Shown one piece after another: positions 25,970 to 36,377 of a stretch of 64,000 bases of DNA. The notes beneath the pieces are model-generated. The model was not told where the DNA came from and did not search any database. It was given only the letters and a program-made list of their open reading frames with translations. The number at the start of each line of letters is the position of its first letter. Position 1 is the first letter of the stretch. The stretch comes from Paracoccus zhejiangensis (lineage in GTDB: Bacteria; Pseudomonadota; Alphaproteobacteria; Rhodobacterales; Rhodobacteraceae): positions 2,542,001-2,606,000 of the forward strand of contig NZ_CP025430.1 of assembly GCF_002847445.1 (NCBI RefSeq). The letters are read 5' to 3'. The translations under genes were made by a program, and so were the position numbers.

Positions 25970-26092
25970 CACAAGGCCCGGGACCCATCGCCGCGGCCCG
26001 CCTGCCCTTCACTCCACACCCTCACAGCGCCCAACGCGGGACCGAGATCATCGGCCCCCGGATGCGCATATCCAAACCCCGGAGGAGACCCC

Positions 26093-27445
26093 ATGTCACA
26101 CCGCACGTTCGACGTGCAGGAAGTGGTGAATACCAACACCACCCGCCTGTCCGCCTTCCAGAAGCGCGTCATCTTCCTGTGCTTCCTCGTCGTCGCCATT
26201 GACGGTTTCGATACCGCCGCCATCGGCTTCATCGCCCCTTCGCTGAAAGCCAGCTGGGGCGCCACGCCCGCCGAGCTGGCCCCGCTGTTTGCCGCCGGGC
26301 TGTTCGGCCTGATGGCCGGCGCCTTCGTCTTCGGCCCGCTGGCCGACCGCTTCGGCCGCAAGCCGGTGCTGACGCTGACAACGATCTTCTTCGGCCTCGC
26401 CACGCTGGCCTCGGCCTTTGCACCCGACATCCAGACGCTGACCATCCTGCGCTTCATCACCGGCCTCGGTCTTGGTGGCGCCATGCCGGCCTCGATCACG
26501 CTGACCGCCGAGGTCTGCCCGGACAAGCGCCGCTCGTCCTTGGTGACGCTGATGTTCTGCGGCTTCACCATCGGCTCGGCCTCGGCCGGTCTCGCGGCCT
26601 CGTCGATCGTCTCGACCTTCGGCTGGCAGGGGCTGTTGATCATGGGCGGCGTACTGCCGCTGGCGCTGAGCCCGTTCCTGATCGCGCTGCTGCCCGAATC
26701 GCCGCGCTTCCTGGCGACGCGGGGGGCCGAGCCTGCCCGCATCACCGAGGTGCTGCAGAAGATGGTGCCCTCGGCTGACCTGACCAATGCCACCTATACC
26801 CGCCCGGTCAAGGCCCCCGGCTCGCCCGTCTCGCAGCTGTTCAAGGACGGTCTCGCTCTCGGCACGCTCTTGATCTGGGCCACCTTCTTCATGAGCCTCC
26901 TGGTCTTCTACCTGCTGTCTAGCTGGCTGCCGCTCTTGATCACCTCGGCAGGGTTCACGCTGGAAAAAGCCTCGCTGATGGGTGCCACGCTGGCCGCTGG
27001 CGGCACGGTGGGCGCGATCCTGATCGGTCGCCTGATGGACCGGTTCGAGCCGCACAAGGTTCTGGCGCTGGCCTATCTGGTTGCGGGTGGCTTCGTGATC
27101 CTGCTGGGCAATGCGGTCAGCCAGCCCTGGCTGCTGGTTCTGGCGATCTTCGGTGCGGGCTTCGGCGTTGCCGGGGCGCAGGTGGGTGTCAACGCGCTGG
27201 CCGCCGGCTTCTACCCGACCACCAGCCGGGCGACCGGGGTGTCCTGGGCCAATGCCGTGGGCCGCACCGGCTCGGTCCTTGGCTCGATGGTCGGCGGCGT
27301 GCTGCTGTCGCTTGGCTGGGACCTGCCGACGGTCTTTGCCGCCGCTGCCGTTCCCGCGATCCTGGCCGCCGTCGCCATGTTCGCCAAGTCGCGGCTGACC
27401 CGCCCCGCCGCGCCTGTTGTCACGGCCAAGCCCGTCCAGGCCTGA
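26093..27445 (+). CDS. Aromatic acid:H+ symporter, BenK/PcaK-like MFS protein
   Basis: A 450-residue MFS carrier of the AAHS family. The helix-1 motif DGFDTAAIGFIAPSL near residue 38 is the AAHS signature (DGxD in BenK/PcaK), motif A GPLADRFGRKPVLTLT lies near 83, and a second GRLMDRFEPHKVLAL near 310. It should import benzoate or a hydroxybenzoate for the adjacent pathway. GGAGGAGACCCC precedes the ATG. It is separated from catA by a terminator, so it has its own promoter; no GGTATC palindrome is visible upstream. Confidence 0.88.
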   Translation: MSHRTFDVQEVVNTNTTRLSAFQKRVIFLCFLVVAIDGFDTAAIGFIAPSLKASWGATPAELAPLFAAGLFGLMAGAFVFGPLADRFGRKPVLTLTTIFFGLATLASAFAPDIQTLTILRFITGLGLGGAMPASITLTAEVCPDKRRSSLVTLMFCGFTIGSASAGLAASSIVSTFGWQGLLIMGGVLPLALSPFLIALLPESPRFLATRGAEPARITEVLQKMVPSADLTNATYTRPVKAPGSPVSQLFKDGLALGTLLIWATFFMSLLVFYLLSSWLPLLITSAGFTLEKASLMGATLAAGGTVGAILIGRLMDRFEPHKVLALAYLVAGGFVILLGNAVSQPWLLVLAIFGAGFGVAGAQVGVNALAAGFYPTTSRATGVSWANAVGRTGSVLGSMVGGVLLSLGWDLPTVFAAAAVPAILAAVAMFAKSRLTRPAAPVVTAKPVQA

Positions 27446-27463
27446 TCCCGATACACGACCAGA

Positions 27464-27501
27464 GCCGGCCGCGTCCCCATCCGGGCGCGGCCGGTTTCTT
27501 C
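27464..27501 (+). terminator. Intrinsic terminator after the aromatic acid transporter
   Basis: Hairpin GCCGGCCGCG / CGCGGCCGGT with a 12-nt loop, followed by TTCTTCTT, about 20 nt after the stop codon. Confidence 0.75.
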
Positions 27502-27691
27502 TTGCGCAGCGATCCTCTTTGACACCACCCCTGCAAGAGCGCGCCAAAGTTCAGCGCCTCCGGTGATCTTCACGGCTTGCCTGTCCTCCCGCTGGGGCAG
27601 TAGGACTGTCCCGGTCCCGCGGCCAATGGCAGCGCAACGCTGCCTCACCACCCGTCCCGCCGGACAACCGAGCCAAGCCAGGAGAAGACCC

Positions 27692-29530
27692 ATGCCAGCC
27701 TATCGTTCCCGCACGACGACCCACGGACGCAACATGGCAGGGGCGCGGGGTCTCTGGCGGGCGACCGGCGTGAAGGACAGCGATTTCGGCAAGCCGATCA
27801 TCGCCATCGTCAACAGCTTCACCCAATTCGTGCCCGGCCATGTCCATCTGAAGGATCTGGGCCAGCTGGTCGCCGCCGAGGTCGAGGCGGCCGGCGGGAT
27901 CGCCAAGGAATTCAACACCATCGCCGTCGATGACGGGATCGCCATGGGCCATGACGGGATGCTGTATTCGCTGCCCTCGCGCGAGATCATCGCCGACAGC
28001 GTCGAATACATGGTCAACGCCCATTGCGCCGATGCGATGGTCTGCATCTCGAACTGCGACAAGATCACGCCGGGGATGCTGATGGCCGCCCTGCGGCTGA
28101 ACATCCCGGTCGTCTTCGTCTCGGGCGGCCCGATGGAGGCCGGCAAGGTCGTCCTCCAAGATGGCAAGGTCAAGGCACTGGATCTTGTGGACGCGATGGT
28201 CGCGGCGGCGGATGATTCCGTCTCGGACGAGGATGTGAAGGCCATCGAACGCTCGGCCTGCCCGACCTGCGGGTCCTGCTCGGGCATGTTCACCGCCAAT
28301 TCGATGAACTGCCTGACCGAGGCGCTTGGCCTGTCGCTGCCCGGCAATGGCTCGACGTTGGCCACCCATGCCGACCGCAAGCGGCTGTTCGTCGAGGCCG
28401 GGCACCTGATCGTCGATCTGGCCCGGCGCTATTACGACAATGACGACGCCTCGGTCCTGCCGCGAAATGTCGCGAGCTTCGCCGCCTTCGAAAACGCGAT
28501 GACGCTGGACATCGCGATGGGCGGCTCGACCAATACCGTGCTGCACCTCTTGGCCGCCGCGCATGAGGCCGAGATGGACTTCACCATGTCCGATATCGAC
28601 CGGCTGTCGCGCAAGGTGCCGGTGCTCTGCAAGGTCGCGCCGGCGAAATCCGACGTGCATATGGAGGATGTCCACCGCGCCGGCGGGATCATGGCGATTC
28701 TGGGCGAGCTGGACCGCGCTGGCCTGCTGGATACCAGCGTCGGCAGCGTCCATTCCGGCACGCTGGCCGAAGGGCTGAAGCGGTGGGATGTGGCGCAGAC
28801 CGAATCCGCCTCGGTCCATGACTTCTACCGCGCCGCGCCGGGCGGCGTGCCGACGCAGGTCGCCTTCTCGCAGGACCGCCGCTACGACGACGTCGATCTG
28901 GATCGCAAGGCGGGCGTCATCCGCAGCGCCGAGCATGCCTTTTCGCAGGATGGCGGGCTTGCGGTGCTTTACGGCAACCTCGCCGAGGATGGCTGCATCG
29001 TGAAGACGGCGGGCGTGGACGAGTCGATCCTGACCTTCACCGGCCCGGCCCATATCTTCGAGAGCCAAGACGATTCGGTTTCCGCGATCCTGACCGGCAA
29101 GGTGAAGCCGGGCGAGGTGGTGCTGATCCGTTACGAAGGGCCGAGGGGCGGGCCGGGGATGCAGGAAATGCTCTATCCGACCAGCTATCTGAAGTCGAAG
29201 GGCCTCGGCAAAGCCTGCGCGCTGGTCACGGACGGGCGCTTCTCGGGCGGCTCCTCGGGCCTGTCGATCGGCCATGTCTCGCCCGAGGCGGCCGAGGGCG
29301 GCACCATCGGTCTGGTGGAACAGGGCGATCTGATCCGCATCGACATCCCGAACCGGGTGATCTCGCTTGAGGTCGATGACGCCACGCTGGCCGCCCGCCG
29401 CGTGAAGCGCGAGGCCGAGGGCTGGAAGCCGGCCAAGCCGCGCAACCGCAAGGTCTCGACCGCGCTCAAGGCCTATGCCGCGCTGACCACCAGCGCCGCG
29501 AAAGGCGCCGTCCGGGTCATTCCGGAATAG
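27692..29530 (+). CDS. ilvD: Dihydroxy-acid dehydratase
   Basis: A 612-residue enzyme of branched-chain amino acid synthesis that dehydrates 2,3-dihydroxy-acids to 2-keto acids. Iron-sulfur Cys residues lie in [13 protein letters not shown] near residue 118 and [17 protein letters not shown] near 190; the C-terminal [22 protein letters not shown] near 517 is the family signature with the catalytic Ser. Length is that of the E. coli enzyme. AGGAGAAGACCC precedes ATG 27692. It stands alone, flanked by terminators. A sugar-acid dehydratase paralogue is unlikely at this similarity. Confidence 0.95.
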   Translation: MPAYRSRTTTHGRNMAGARGLWRATGVKDSDFGKPIIAIVNSFTQFVPGHVHLKDLGQLVAAEVEAAGGIAKEFNTIAVDDGIAMGHDGMLYSLPSREIIADSVEYMVNAHCADAMVCISNCDKITPGMLMAALRLNIPVVFVSGGPMEAGKVVLQDGKVKALDLVDAMVAAADDSVSDEDVKAIERSACPTCGSCSGMFTANSMNCLTEALGLSLPGNGSTLATHADRKRLFVEAGHLIVDLARRYYDNDDASVLPRNVASFAAFENAMTLDIAMGGSTNTVLHLLAAAHEAEMDFTMSDIDRLSRKVPVLCKVAPAKSDVHMEDVHRAGGIMAILGELDRAGLLDTSVGSVHSGTLAEGLKRWDVAQTESASVHDFYRAAPGGVPTQVAFSQDRRYDDVDLDRKAGVIRSAEHAFSQDGGLAVLYGNLAEDGCIVKTAGVDESILTFTGPAHIFESQDDSVSAILTGKVKPGEVVLIRYEGPRGGPGMQEMLYPTSYLKSKGLGKACALVTDGRFSGGSSGLSIGHVSPEAAEGGTIGLVEQGDLIRIDIPNRVISLEVDDATLAARRVKREAEGWKPAKPRNRKVSTALKAYAALTTSAAKGAVRVIPE

Positions 29531-29562
29531 CGCCACACCGCAGAACCTGAGCTAGAATGGCA

Positions 29563-29594
29563 GCGCCCGCCCGGTTCTCCGGCCGGGCGCTTTG
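29563..29594 (+). terminator. Intrinsic terminator after ilvD
   Basis: Inverted repeat AGCGCCCGCCCGG / CCGGCCGGGCGCT with one mismatch and a short loop, followed by TTTG. Confidence 0.7.
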
Positions 29595-29709
29595 CCCATT
29601 CAGGCCCCGTGAAACTGCCCCCCGGGGCATTGTCTTACTATTTTACTTGGACTAACAACGGGGCAATTCGAGCCTTGCTGCCTGACATCTGCACGAAAGT
29701 AGGCCCCTC

Positions 29710-30564
29710 ATGACCCGATCCCTTCGGCTTCGCCCGATCTGCCTGTTGACCGCGCTGCTGATCGGCCTTGCCGCCCCGATCGCGGCCCAGACAACGCCCG
29801 CCGAGCCGGCGCCTGCCGTGACCGAGGTGCAGACGGCCCCGGCTCCCGCGGAAACTCCCGTGCCTGCACCTGCACCGCAGAATGCCGTCCTGGCGGCCCT
29901 GCCCCATGACCTTTCGCCGATGGGCATGTTCCGGCAGGCCGATATCGTGGTGAAGGCGGTGATGATCGGCCTCGTCTTCGCCTCGGTCGTCACCTGGACC
30001 ATCCTGGTCGCCAAGGCGCTGGAACTGCTGGCGGCCTTCCGCAACATCGCCCGCACCGCACGGCGGGTCGAGGACGCCCCGCATCTGGACGACGCCCTTG
30101 CCGGCGGCGAGGGGCGCGGCCCCGGCCTCAGGATGCTGGCCGCCACGGCGCGCGAGTTGAACCGCTCAGGCGCGGCGCAGGCAGATGTGCGCGGTCGCAT
30201 TGCCTCGCACCTCGCTCAGATACAGGCGCGAGCCACGCGCGAGGCGGCGCGCGGCACCGGGCTTCTGGCCACCATCGGCTCGACCGCGCCCTTTGTCGGC
30301 CTCTTCGGCACGGTCTGGGGCATCATGAACAGCTTCATCGGCATCTCGCAGGCGCAGACCACCAACCTTGCCGTGGTCGCCCCGGGCATTGCCGAGGCGC
30401 TGCTGGCCACCGCGCTTGGCCTTGTCGCCGCCATCCCGGCAGTGGTGATCTATAACCTGCTGGCGCGCGTCACCGCCAATTACCGCCTGCGTCTGGCCGA
30501 AGTCGGCGCCGGCATCGAGCGGCTGGTCGGGCGCGACATCGACCGCCGCGCGGCGGGGGTCTGA
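29710..30564 (+). CDS. exbB: TonB-system proton channel subunit ExbB
   Basis: A 284-residue ExbB. The signal-like N terminus and Pro/Ala-rich stretch to about residue 55 (a long periplasmic arm) precede three membrane helices near 75-95 ([22 protein letters not shown]), 185-210 ([24 protein letters not shown]) and 225-250 ([22 protein letters not shown]). The pore Thr and the [10 protein letters not shown] motif are conserved. It forms a pentameric channel round the ExbD dimer and energises TonB. An AT-rich stretch at 29632-29656 probably holds the promoter. Confidence 0.92.
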   Translation: MTRSLRLRPICLLTALLIGLAAPIAAQTTPAEPAPAVTEVQTAPAPAETPVPAPAPQNAVLAALPHDLSPMGMFRQADIVVKAVMIGLVFASVVTWTILVAKALELLAAFRNIARTARRVEDAPHLDDALAGGEGRGPGLRMLAATARELNRSGAAQADVRGRIASHLAQIQARATREAARGTGLLATIGSTAPFVGLFGTVWGIMNSFIGISQAQTTNLAVVAPGIAEALLATALGLVAAIPAVVIYNLLARVTANYRLRLAEVGAGIERLVGRDIDRRAAGV

Positions 30565-30566
30565 CC

Positions 30567-31007
30567 ATGGCTGGCGGGATGCTGGACGAGGGCGACGACC
30601 TGACCGAGGCGCACGAGATCAACGTCACCCCGTTCATCGACGTGATGCTGGTGCTCTTGATCATCTTCATGGTCGCGGCGCCCCTCGCGACGGTGGATGT
30701 GAATGTCGACCTGCCGGTCTCGAACGCGCCCTCCTCGGGCCGGCCCGAGGCGCCGGTCTGGCTGACGGTTGGCCCCGACCTGTCGCTGTCTCTCGGCAAC
30801 GATGTCATCGCGCCGGGCGCGCTGGCATCGGCACTGACGGCGGCTACCGGCGGCGATCCCGAGACCCGCCTCTTCCTGCGCGCCGATCAGGCGGTGCCCT
30901 ATGGCGAGCTGATGGGAGTCATGAACCAGCTGCGCGACGCGGGTTACCTGAAGATCGCGTTGGTTGGCCTCGATCAGGCCAGCGCCGCGCCGGCTGCGGC
31001 ACCATGA
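30567..31007 (+). CDS. exbD: TonB-system proton channel subunit ExbD
   Basis: A 146-residue ExbD, very close to the textbook protein in its membrane segment: INVTPFIDVMLVLLIIFMV, with the proton-carrying Asp in FIDV at about residue 25, then APLATVDVNVDLP and a periplasmic TolR-like domain. It serves as the canonical reference for the two ExbD-like proteins at 56261-57156. It starts 2 nt after exbB and its last 4 nt overlap tonB. Confidence 0.93.
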   Translation: MAGGMLDEGDDLTEAHEINVTPFIDVMLVLLIIFMVAAPLATVDVNVDLPVSNAPSSGRPEAPVWLTVGPDLSLSLGNDVIAPGALASALTAATGGDPETRLFLRADQAVPYGELMGVMNQLRDAGYLKIALVGLDQASAAPAAAP

Positions 31008-31918
31008 GCATCGCGGCGGCAAGGGGCGAGATGGCCGGGCGGACCGGCCTCTGGCTGACGGCCGGAACCGCCGTGGTCGGCGCGCATCTGCTGGCGGCCA
31101 GCTGGGCGCTTGATCGCCCTGTCGCCGCTTTGCCCGATGCCCCCGAGGCGGTCTATATCGAACTGGCCCCTGCCCCGCCCCCTGCGGCACCGCCGGCGCC
31201 GCAGCCGGTTGATCCGGTCCTGCCCGAACTGCAAAGCTTCTCGCCGCCCGAGATCCCGCAGCCCGAACCCGCACCCGAGCCTGAACCCGAACAGATTGTC
31301 GAACCCGTCGATCCGGTGCTGCCGGATCTGCTGCCCATGCCGGCACCGGACTTCGCCGAGATGCCGACGCCGGTGGTCGAGCCACCTTCGGATGCCGTTC
31401 TGCTGGCCTCGGATCGACCGCTGCGCCGCCCGGATCGCCCCGTCGTCCGGCAGCGCGCGCCCGAACCAGAACCAGAACCCGAACGCCAGCGTCGGGCGGA
31501 ACCTCAGCGCGAAGAACCCCGACGCCAGCGGACGGCAGAGCAGCCCGCGCCCGAGGCACAGCCGCAGCAACGCCGGCAGCAGCAGGCCAGCAGCGCAGCA
31601 CAGGGCAACGATTCCTCGCAGGCGCGTGCCGCCGCGAGCCCGCAGGCGATTGCCAACTGGCAAGGCGAGGTTCAGGCGCGGGTCGCACGGCACATGCACC
31701 GAGCCAACCTCAGCGGCGCGCGCGGCACGCTGCAGGCAACGGTGGTGGTCAGCGTCGCCGCCAATGGTCGGGCCAGCGCCCGGCTGGCCGCAGGTACGGG
31801 CAATGCCCGCGTCGACAACGCTCTGGCCCGCCATGCCGGACGGATGCCGCGACTGCCGGCACCGCCGAACGGCCAGCCGGCGAACCTGACCGTACCGATC
31901 GCGATCACCGTGCGCTGA
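31004..31918 (+). CDS. tonB: TonB energy transducer
   Basis: A 304-residue TonB. One N-terminal membrane helix (residues about 14-36, including GAHLLAASWAL) is followed by a long Pro/Glu-rich periplasmic spacer to about residue 150, an Arg/Gln-rich section, and a C-terminal TonB domain: VQARVARHMHRANLSG then GTLQATVVVSVAANGRASA and NARVDNALARHAGRMPRLPAPP. It transmits energy from ExbBD to TonB-dependent outer-membrane receptors, none of which is encoded here. ATGA overlap with exbD. Confidence 0.9.
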   Translation: MSIAAARGEMAGRTGLWLTAGTAVVGAHLLAASWALDRPVAALPDAPEAVYIELAPAPPPAAPPAPQPVDPVLPELQSFSPPEIPQPEPAPEPEPEQIVEPVDPVLPDLLPMPAPDFAEMPTPVVEPPSDAVLLASDRPLRRPDRPVVRQRAPEPEPEPERQRRAEPQREEPRRQRTAEQPAPEAQPQQRRQQQASSAAQGNDSSQARAAASPQAIANWQGEVQARVARHMHRANLSGARGTLQATVVVSVAANGRASARLAAGTGNARVDNALARHAGRMPRLPAPPNGQPANLTVPIAITVR

Positions 31919-31919
31919 C

Positions 31920-33086
31920 CTATCTGCGCCGGATCAGGCACAGCGCCGCCAGCGCCGCCGCCCCGATCCCCGCCGTCAGCCAGATCGCGTTCAACCCCCA
32001 GGCCGTCAGCGCCGCGCCAAAGACCAGCGGCGCCGCCGCCTGGGTGATCCGCGCCGGGGCGCTGAGCCAGCCGAGCCGGCGCCCGTATCCGGCAGGGCCA
32101 TAGAGCGCCAGGGGCAGCGTGCCCTTGGCAATGGTCAGGATGCCGTTGCCGGCACCGTGCAGCAGCGCAAAAGCCGAGGCCGCCGGCCCGCCGATCCCCA
32201 CCAGCAACAGCGCCGCCAGCGGATGCGCCGCCGCTGCCAGCCGGGCCGAGACCAGCGGGTGAAAGCGGCCAAGCAGGCTGAACTCCATGAGTCGCGCGCC
32301 CACCTGCGCCGGCCCGATCAGCGCGCCTGCAGCGATGGCGGTGGCGGCACTCGCCCCCGCCGCCTGCAGCAGACCGGGCAGATGCGCCGCCATTGCTGTC
32401 GAGATAAACCATGTCGCGGCAAAGACGAAGGCCAGCAGCGCCAGCTCTCCGCGCGGTGGCGGCAGGCCGTCTTCCGCCTCTTCCGGGCCAGCCTCTGCCA
32501 CAGGCCGGGCCGCAGGCGTCGGCAGCAGCGCGTTCAGCGGCAGGGCAATCAGCAGGTGGATCAGCGCCCAGGTGGCGCAGGCCTCGCGCCAGCCCCAATG
32601 GGCAAGGATCAGCCCTGAGAGCGGCCAGCCGACGGTGCTGGCGAAGCCGGCGATCAGGGTGATGCCGGTCATCGCGCCCCGCGCGCCGCGCCCATAGATG
32701 CCGGCCAGCAGGGCAAAGCCGGAATCGTAGAGCCCGATGCCCATGCCCAGCCCGATCAGCGCCCAGCCCATAAACAGTACCGGCGCCGAAGGGGCCAAGG
32801 CCAGCAGCATAAGCCCGGCGGCAAAGATCAGGTTCGACCCCATCAGCACGCCGCGCCCGCCGAGCCGGTCGATCCGCGCCCCGGCCCAAGGCCCGACAAA
32901 GGCCGAGACGATCAGCGCCATGGAAAAGGCACCGTAGACCCAGATCGGCGACAGGTTCAGCCCCGCCGCCATCGGCACGGCCAGCACCGCCGGGATGTAA
33001 TAGCTCGAGGCAAAGCCGATGGTCTGCGTGACGCCAAGCGCCGCGACCACCGCGCCGCGCCGATCGGCGGAAAGCCTCAGCGGCAC
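31920..33086 (-). CDS. MFS transporter
   Basis: A 388-residue MFS protein with about 12 helices, motif A-like GPWAGARIDRLGGRGVLMG near residue 60 and a monocarboxylate-porter-like layout. The start is uncertain. GTG 33086 is used, but its ribosome binding site is weak. A strong GAGGAG site stands before a GTG at about 33137 in another frame, which reads MTLSAETIANCRPAG and then stops; a one-base indel in the GC tract near 33092 would fuse both into one longer protein. It converges on tonB with a 1-nt gap. Substrate unknown. Confidence 0.7.
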   Translation of the reverse strand: MPLRLSADRRGAVVAALGVTQTIGFASSYYIPAVLAVPMAAGLNLSPIWVYGAFSMALIVSAFVGPWAGARIDRLGGRGVLMGSNLIFAAGLMLLALAPSAPVLFMGWALIGLGMGIGLYDSGFALLAGIYGRGARGAMTGITLIAGFASTVGWPLSGLILAHWGWREACATWALIHLLIALPLNALLPTPAARPVAEAGPEEAEDGLPPPRGELALLAFVFAATWFISTAMAAHLPGLLQAAGASAATAIAAGALIGPAQVGARLMEFSLLGRFHPLVSARLAAAAHPLAALLLVGIGGPAASAFALLHGAGNGILTIAKGTLPLALYGPAGYGRRLGWLSAPARITQAAAPLVFGAALTAWGLNAIWLTAGIGAAALAALCLIRRR

Positions 33087-33227
33087 GTCGCCCCGGCCGG
33101 GCGGCAATTGGCGATGGTTTCGGCACTCAAGGTCACAGGTCTCCTCGTTGCGGCTGGTCTGGCCGCAACAAGGACATAGCACGCGCGGACCGTTCCGCCA
33201 GCCCGGACAACCGGAGCTACTAGACGA

Positions 33228-36200
33228 TCACGAGGCCGGGGTTTCGGGTCCCTTCTTCCTTCCGATCAGACTTTTGGTCTTCTCGCGCAGCCACTGGAAG
33301 ATCACGTAGAGCCCCGGGATCAGGAAGATGCCGAAGGCGGCCGAGGCCAGCATCCCGCCGAATACCGAGGTGCCGACGGCGCGCTGCGTCGCCGCCCCGG
33401 CCCCGGACGAGGTGACAAGCGGCACCAGCCCAAGGATGAAGGCAAAGGAGGTCATCATCACCGCGCGGAAGCGCAGTCCGGCGCCGGCGATGGCAGCATC
33501 GACGATGCTTTTGCCATGGGCGCGCTGCTCCATCGCGAATTCGACGATGAGGATGGCGTTCTTGGCCGCCAGCGCGATCAGGATGACGATGCCCACCTGC
33601 GCATAGACGTTGTTTTCCAAGCCCGTCAGCTTCAGCGCCAGCATGGCCCCGAAAAGCCCGGTGCCTACCGACAAGAGCACCGCGATCGGGATCATCCAGC
33701 TTTCGTAAAGTGCCACCAGGAACAGGTAGGCAAAGACCAGAGCCAGCACCAGAATTGGCCCGGTCTGGCCGCTGGCCTCCTGCTCCTGCAGCGCCGTGCC
33801 GGTCCATTCCAGCGCATAGCCATCGGGCAGGCTGGCATCCGCGACCGCCTGCATGGCGGCGATGGCTTCGCCCGAGGAATGGCCGGGCGACGGCCCGCCA
33901 TTGATCATCACCGCCCGCTCGTTGTTGTAGCGGGTGACGAAGGCCGGGGCGGTGACCAGTTCGACCTCGGCCACGGCGGTCAGCGGCACCAACGCGCCGC
34001 TGGCGCTGCGCACCCGGATCTGGCCGATATCCTCGACATCCATGCGCGCAGCGGCATCGGCCTGCACCTTCAACTGCCAGGTGCGCCCGAACAGGTTCAC
34101 GTCATTGACGTAGGCCCCACCCAGAAGCGCGCCCGAAGTCTGGAACAGGCTCGCGATATCGACGCCAAGGGTCTGCACACGCTCGCGGTCGATCACCAGT
34201 TTCAGCTGCGGGGTATCGGCGCTGAAGGTGGTATAGACCCCGGCAAGACGATCATCCTGCGCCGCGTTGGCGGTCAGCCCGCGCGCCACTTCGGCGATCT
34301 GGGCAGGCTCGGCCCCCTCGCGGCTGGCCAGCATCGCCTGGAAGCCCGAGCCGGTGCCGAGGCCCTGAATGGGCGGCAGGTTGAAGGCGAAGGCGGTGGT
34401 GCTGGTCAGCCCGGCCAGCTGGCGGTTGACCTGATCGATGACGGTAAAGGCCGATTGCGACGGGTCGGGCCGTTCCTCGAAGGGTTTCAGGGTGACGACG
34501 AAGAAGCCCCGGTTCGGCAGCACCACGCCGTCGATCAGCGAGAAGCCGGCGACGGTGAAGACGTTCTCGATATTCTCGTTCGCAGCCAGAACCGCGCGGA
34601 CCTCTTCGCCGACGGCGGTGCTGCGCTCGACCGAGGCATCGGCGGGTAGCTGGAACTCGCCCATGAAGGCGCCCTGGTCCTCGAGCGGCAGGAAGCCCGA
34701 GGGGACGGTCGTGGCCAGATAGCCGGTGCCGAACAGGAAGCCGCCCAGCAGCACCAGCGCCAGGATCGCCCGCCGGGTCAGCGGCCTGACCACCCCCAGA
34801 TAACCACGACTCAGCCCGTTCACGCCCCGGTCAAAAACCCGGAACAGGCCCTTCTTGCCACCCTCGTTGCGCTTGAGGATGATCGAACACAGCGCCGGCG
34901 ACAGGCTCAGCGCGTTGATCGCCGAGATCACCATCGAGACCGAAACCGCGACCGCAAATTGCTTGTAGAGCTCGCCAGTGATGCCTGGGATGAACATGGT
35001 CGGCACGAAGACCGACAAGAGCACCAGCGTGATGGCGATGATCGGGGCGGTGATTTCCTTCATCGCCGCCTCGGTCGCCTCGGCCGGCGTCATCTCGGGA
35101 TGTTCCTCCAGCTTGTGCTCGACCGCCTCGACCACGACGATGGCGTCATCGACCACGATGCCGATGGCCAGAACCAGCGCCAGCAGAGAGATGGTGTTGA
35201 GCGAGAAGCCCAGTGCCAGCATCACCGCCAGCGTACCGATCAGCGCCACCGGCACGGCAAGGATCGGGATCAGCGTAGCGCGGAAGCTGCCGAGGAAGAC
35301 CAGCACGACGATGGCGACGAGGATGAAGGCTTCTTCCAGCGTGTGCATCACGCTTTCCATCATCTGCTCGACGAAATAGGTTGAGTCGTAGGCTACTGTG
35401 ATCGCCACGCCTTCGGGCAGCCGCGCCTCCAGCTCGTGCAGCACCTCGTTCACCGCCTCGGCGGTGGCGATGGCATTGGCGCCCGGTGCCTGATAGATGC
35501 CGATGCCCGCCGCCGGCAGCCCGTTGAAGCTCGGGTCCGCATCCTGCGACTTGGCGCCCAGCTCGACCGTGGCCACGTCCTTGACCAGCACGCGAGAGCC
35601 GCCCGTATCGCTGCGCAGCACTACGTTCTCGATCTCTTCGACGCTGTTCAGCCGGCCATCGGCGGTGATGTTGACCTGGAAATTCGTGCCGGGGATCGCC
35701 GGATTGGCACCGATCCGCCCCACCGCGGCCTGCACGTTCTGCGCCTTCAGCGCGCCGATGACATCCGTGGCCGTCAGGTTCAGGCTCGACAGCCGCTGCA
35801 CATCCAGCCAGACCCGCATGGAATAGTCGCGCGGCCCGAAGGCGAACGCCTCGCCCACGCCCGGCACCCGGGCCAGCCGGTCGACAAGGTTCAGCTTGGT
35901 ATAGTTCGACAGGAACAGCGTATCGCGCGAGCTGTCGGGGGAATAGACGGTGATGACCTGCAACATGCTGGTCGAGCGTTTCTGCACCGTCACCCCCAGC
36001 GCCTGCACCTCGGCCGGCAGGGCCGCGGTGATCTGGTTCACCCGGTTCGACACGTTCACCGTGTTCAGGTCCGGGTCCGACCCGACCTCGAAACTGACCG
36101 CGAGGCTGTAGCTGCCATCCGAGCCCGAGGTCGATTGCATGTAGATCATGTCATCGACGCCGTTGATTGCCGGCTCGATCACCTGTGCCACCGATTGCTC

Positions 36201-36374
36201 CAGCGTGCTGGCATCGGCACCGGGATAGAAGGCGCTGACCTGCACCTGCGGCGGCACGATCTCGGGGAATTGCGCCACCGGCAGCGCGCGATAGGCCATC
36301 AGCCCGGCAATGGTGATGATGAGCGAGATGACGATCGCCATGCGCGGACGACGGATGAAGACCGAGGAGATCAC
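33228..36374 (-). CDS. RND efflux pump, HAE1-family permease
   Basis: A 1048-residue AcrB/MexB-type inner-membrane pump. The N terminus [19 protein letters not shown] is typical. Helix 4 carries the proton-relay pair in [23 protein letters not shown] near residue 405, and the second half repeats the TM block with [19 protein letters not shown] near 945. Two large periplasmic docking/porter loops lie between. It exports drugs or hydrophobic compounds with the adjacent adaptor; no outer-membrane channel gene is present. The start is GTG, 3 nt after the adaptor stop. Confidence 0.93.
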   Translation of the reverse strand: MISSVFIRRPRMAIVISLIITIAGLMAYRALPVAQFPEIVPPQVQVSAFYPGADASTLEQSVAQVIEPAINGVDDMIYMQSTSGSDGSYSLAVSFEVGSDPDLNTVNVSNRVNQITAALPAEVQALGVTVQKRSTSMLQVITVYSPDSSRDTLFLSNYTKLNLVDRLARVPGVGEAFAFGPRDYSMRVWLDVQRLSSLNLTATDVIGALKAQNVQAAVGRIGANPAIPGTNFQVNITADGRLNSVEEIENVVLRSDTGGSRVLVKDVATVELGAKSQDADPSFNGLPAAGIGIYQAPGANAIATAEAVNEVLHELEARLPEGVAITVAYDSTYFVEQMMESVMHTLEEAFILVAIVVLVFLGSFRATLIPILAVPVALIGTLAVMLALGFSLNTISLLALVLAIGIVVDDAIVVVEAVEHKLEEHPEMTPAEATEAAMKEITAPIIAITLVLLSVFVPTMFIPGITGELYKQFAVAVSVSMVISAINALSLSPALCSIILKRNEGGKKGLFRVFDRGVNGLSRGYLGVVRPLTRRAILALVLLGGFLFGTGYLATTVPSGFLPLEDQGAFMGEFQLPADASVERSTAVGEEVRAVLAANENIENVFTVAGFSLIDGVVLPNRGFFVVTLKPFEERPDPSQSAFTVIDQVNRQLAGLTSTTAFAFNLPPIQGLGTGSGFQAMLASREGAEPAQIAEVARGLTANAAQDDRLAGVYTTFSADTPQLKLVIDRERVQTLGVDIASLFQTSGALLGGAYVNDVNLFGRTWQLKVQADAAARMDVEDIGQIRVRSASGALVPLTAVAEVELVTAPAFVTRYNNERAVMINGGPSPGHSSGEAIAAMQAVADASLPDGYALEWTGTALQEQEASGQTGPILVLALVFAYLFLVALYESWMIPIAVLLSVGTGLFGAMLALKLTGLENNVYAQVGIVILIALAAKNAILIVEFAMEQRAHGKSIVDAAIAGAGLRFRAVMMTSFAFILGLVPLVTSSGAGAATQRAVGTSVFGGMLASAAFGIFLIPGLYVIFQWLREKTKSLIGRKKGPETPAS

Positions 36375-36377
36375 GGC

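Noticed and set aside
27551..29536. A 661-codon frame opposite ilvD
   Set aside because: Mirror of the ilvD codon pattern; ilvD has full family signatures.
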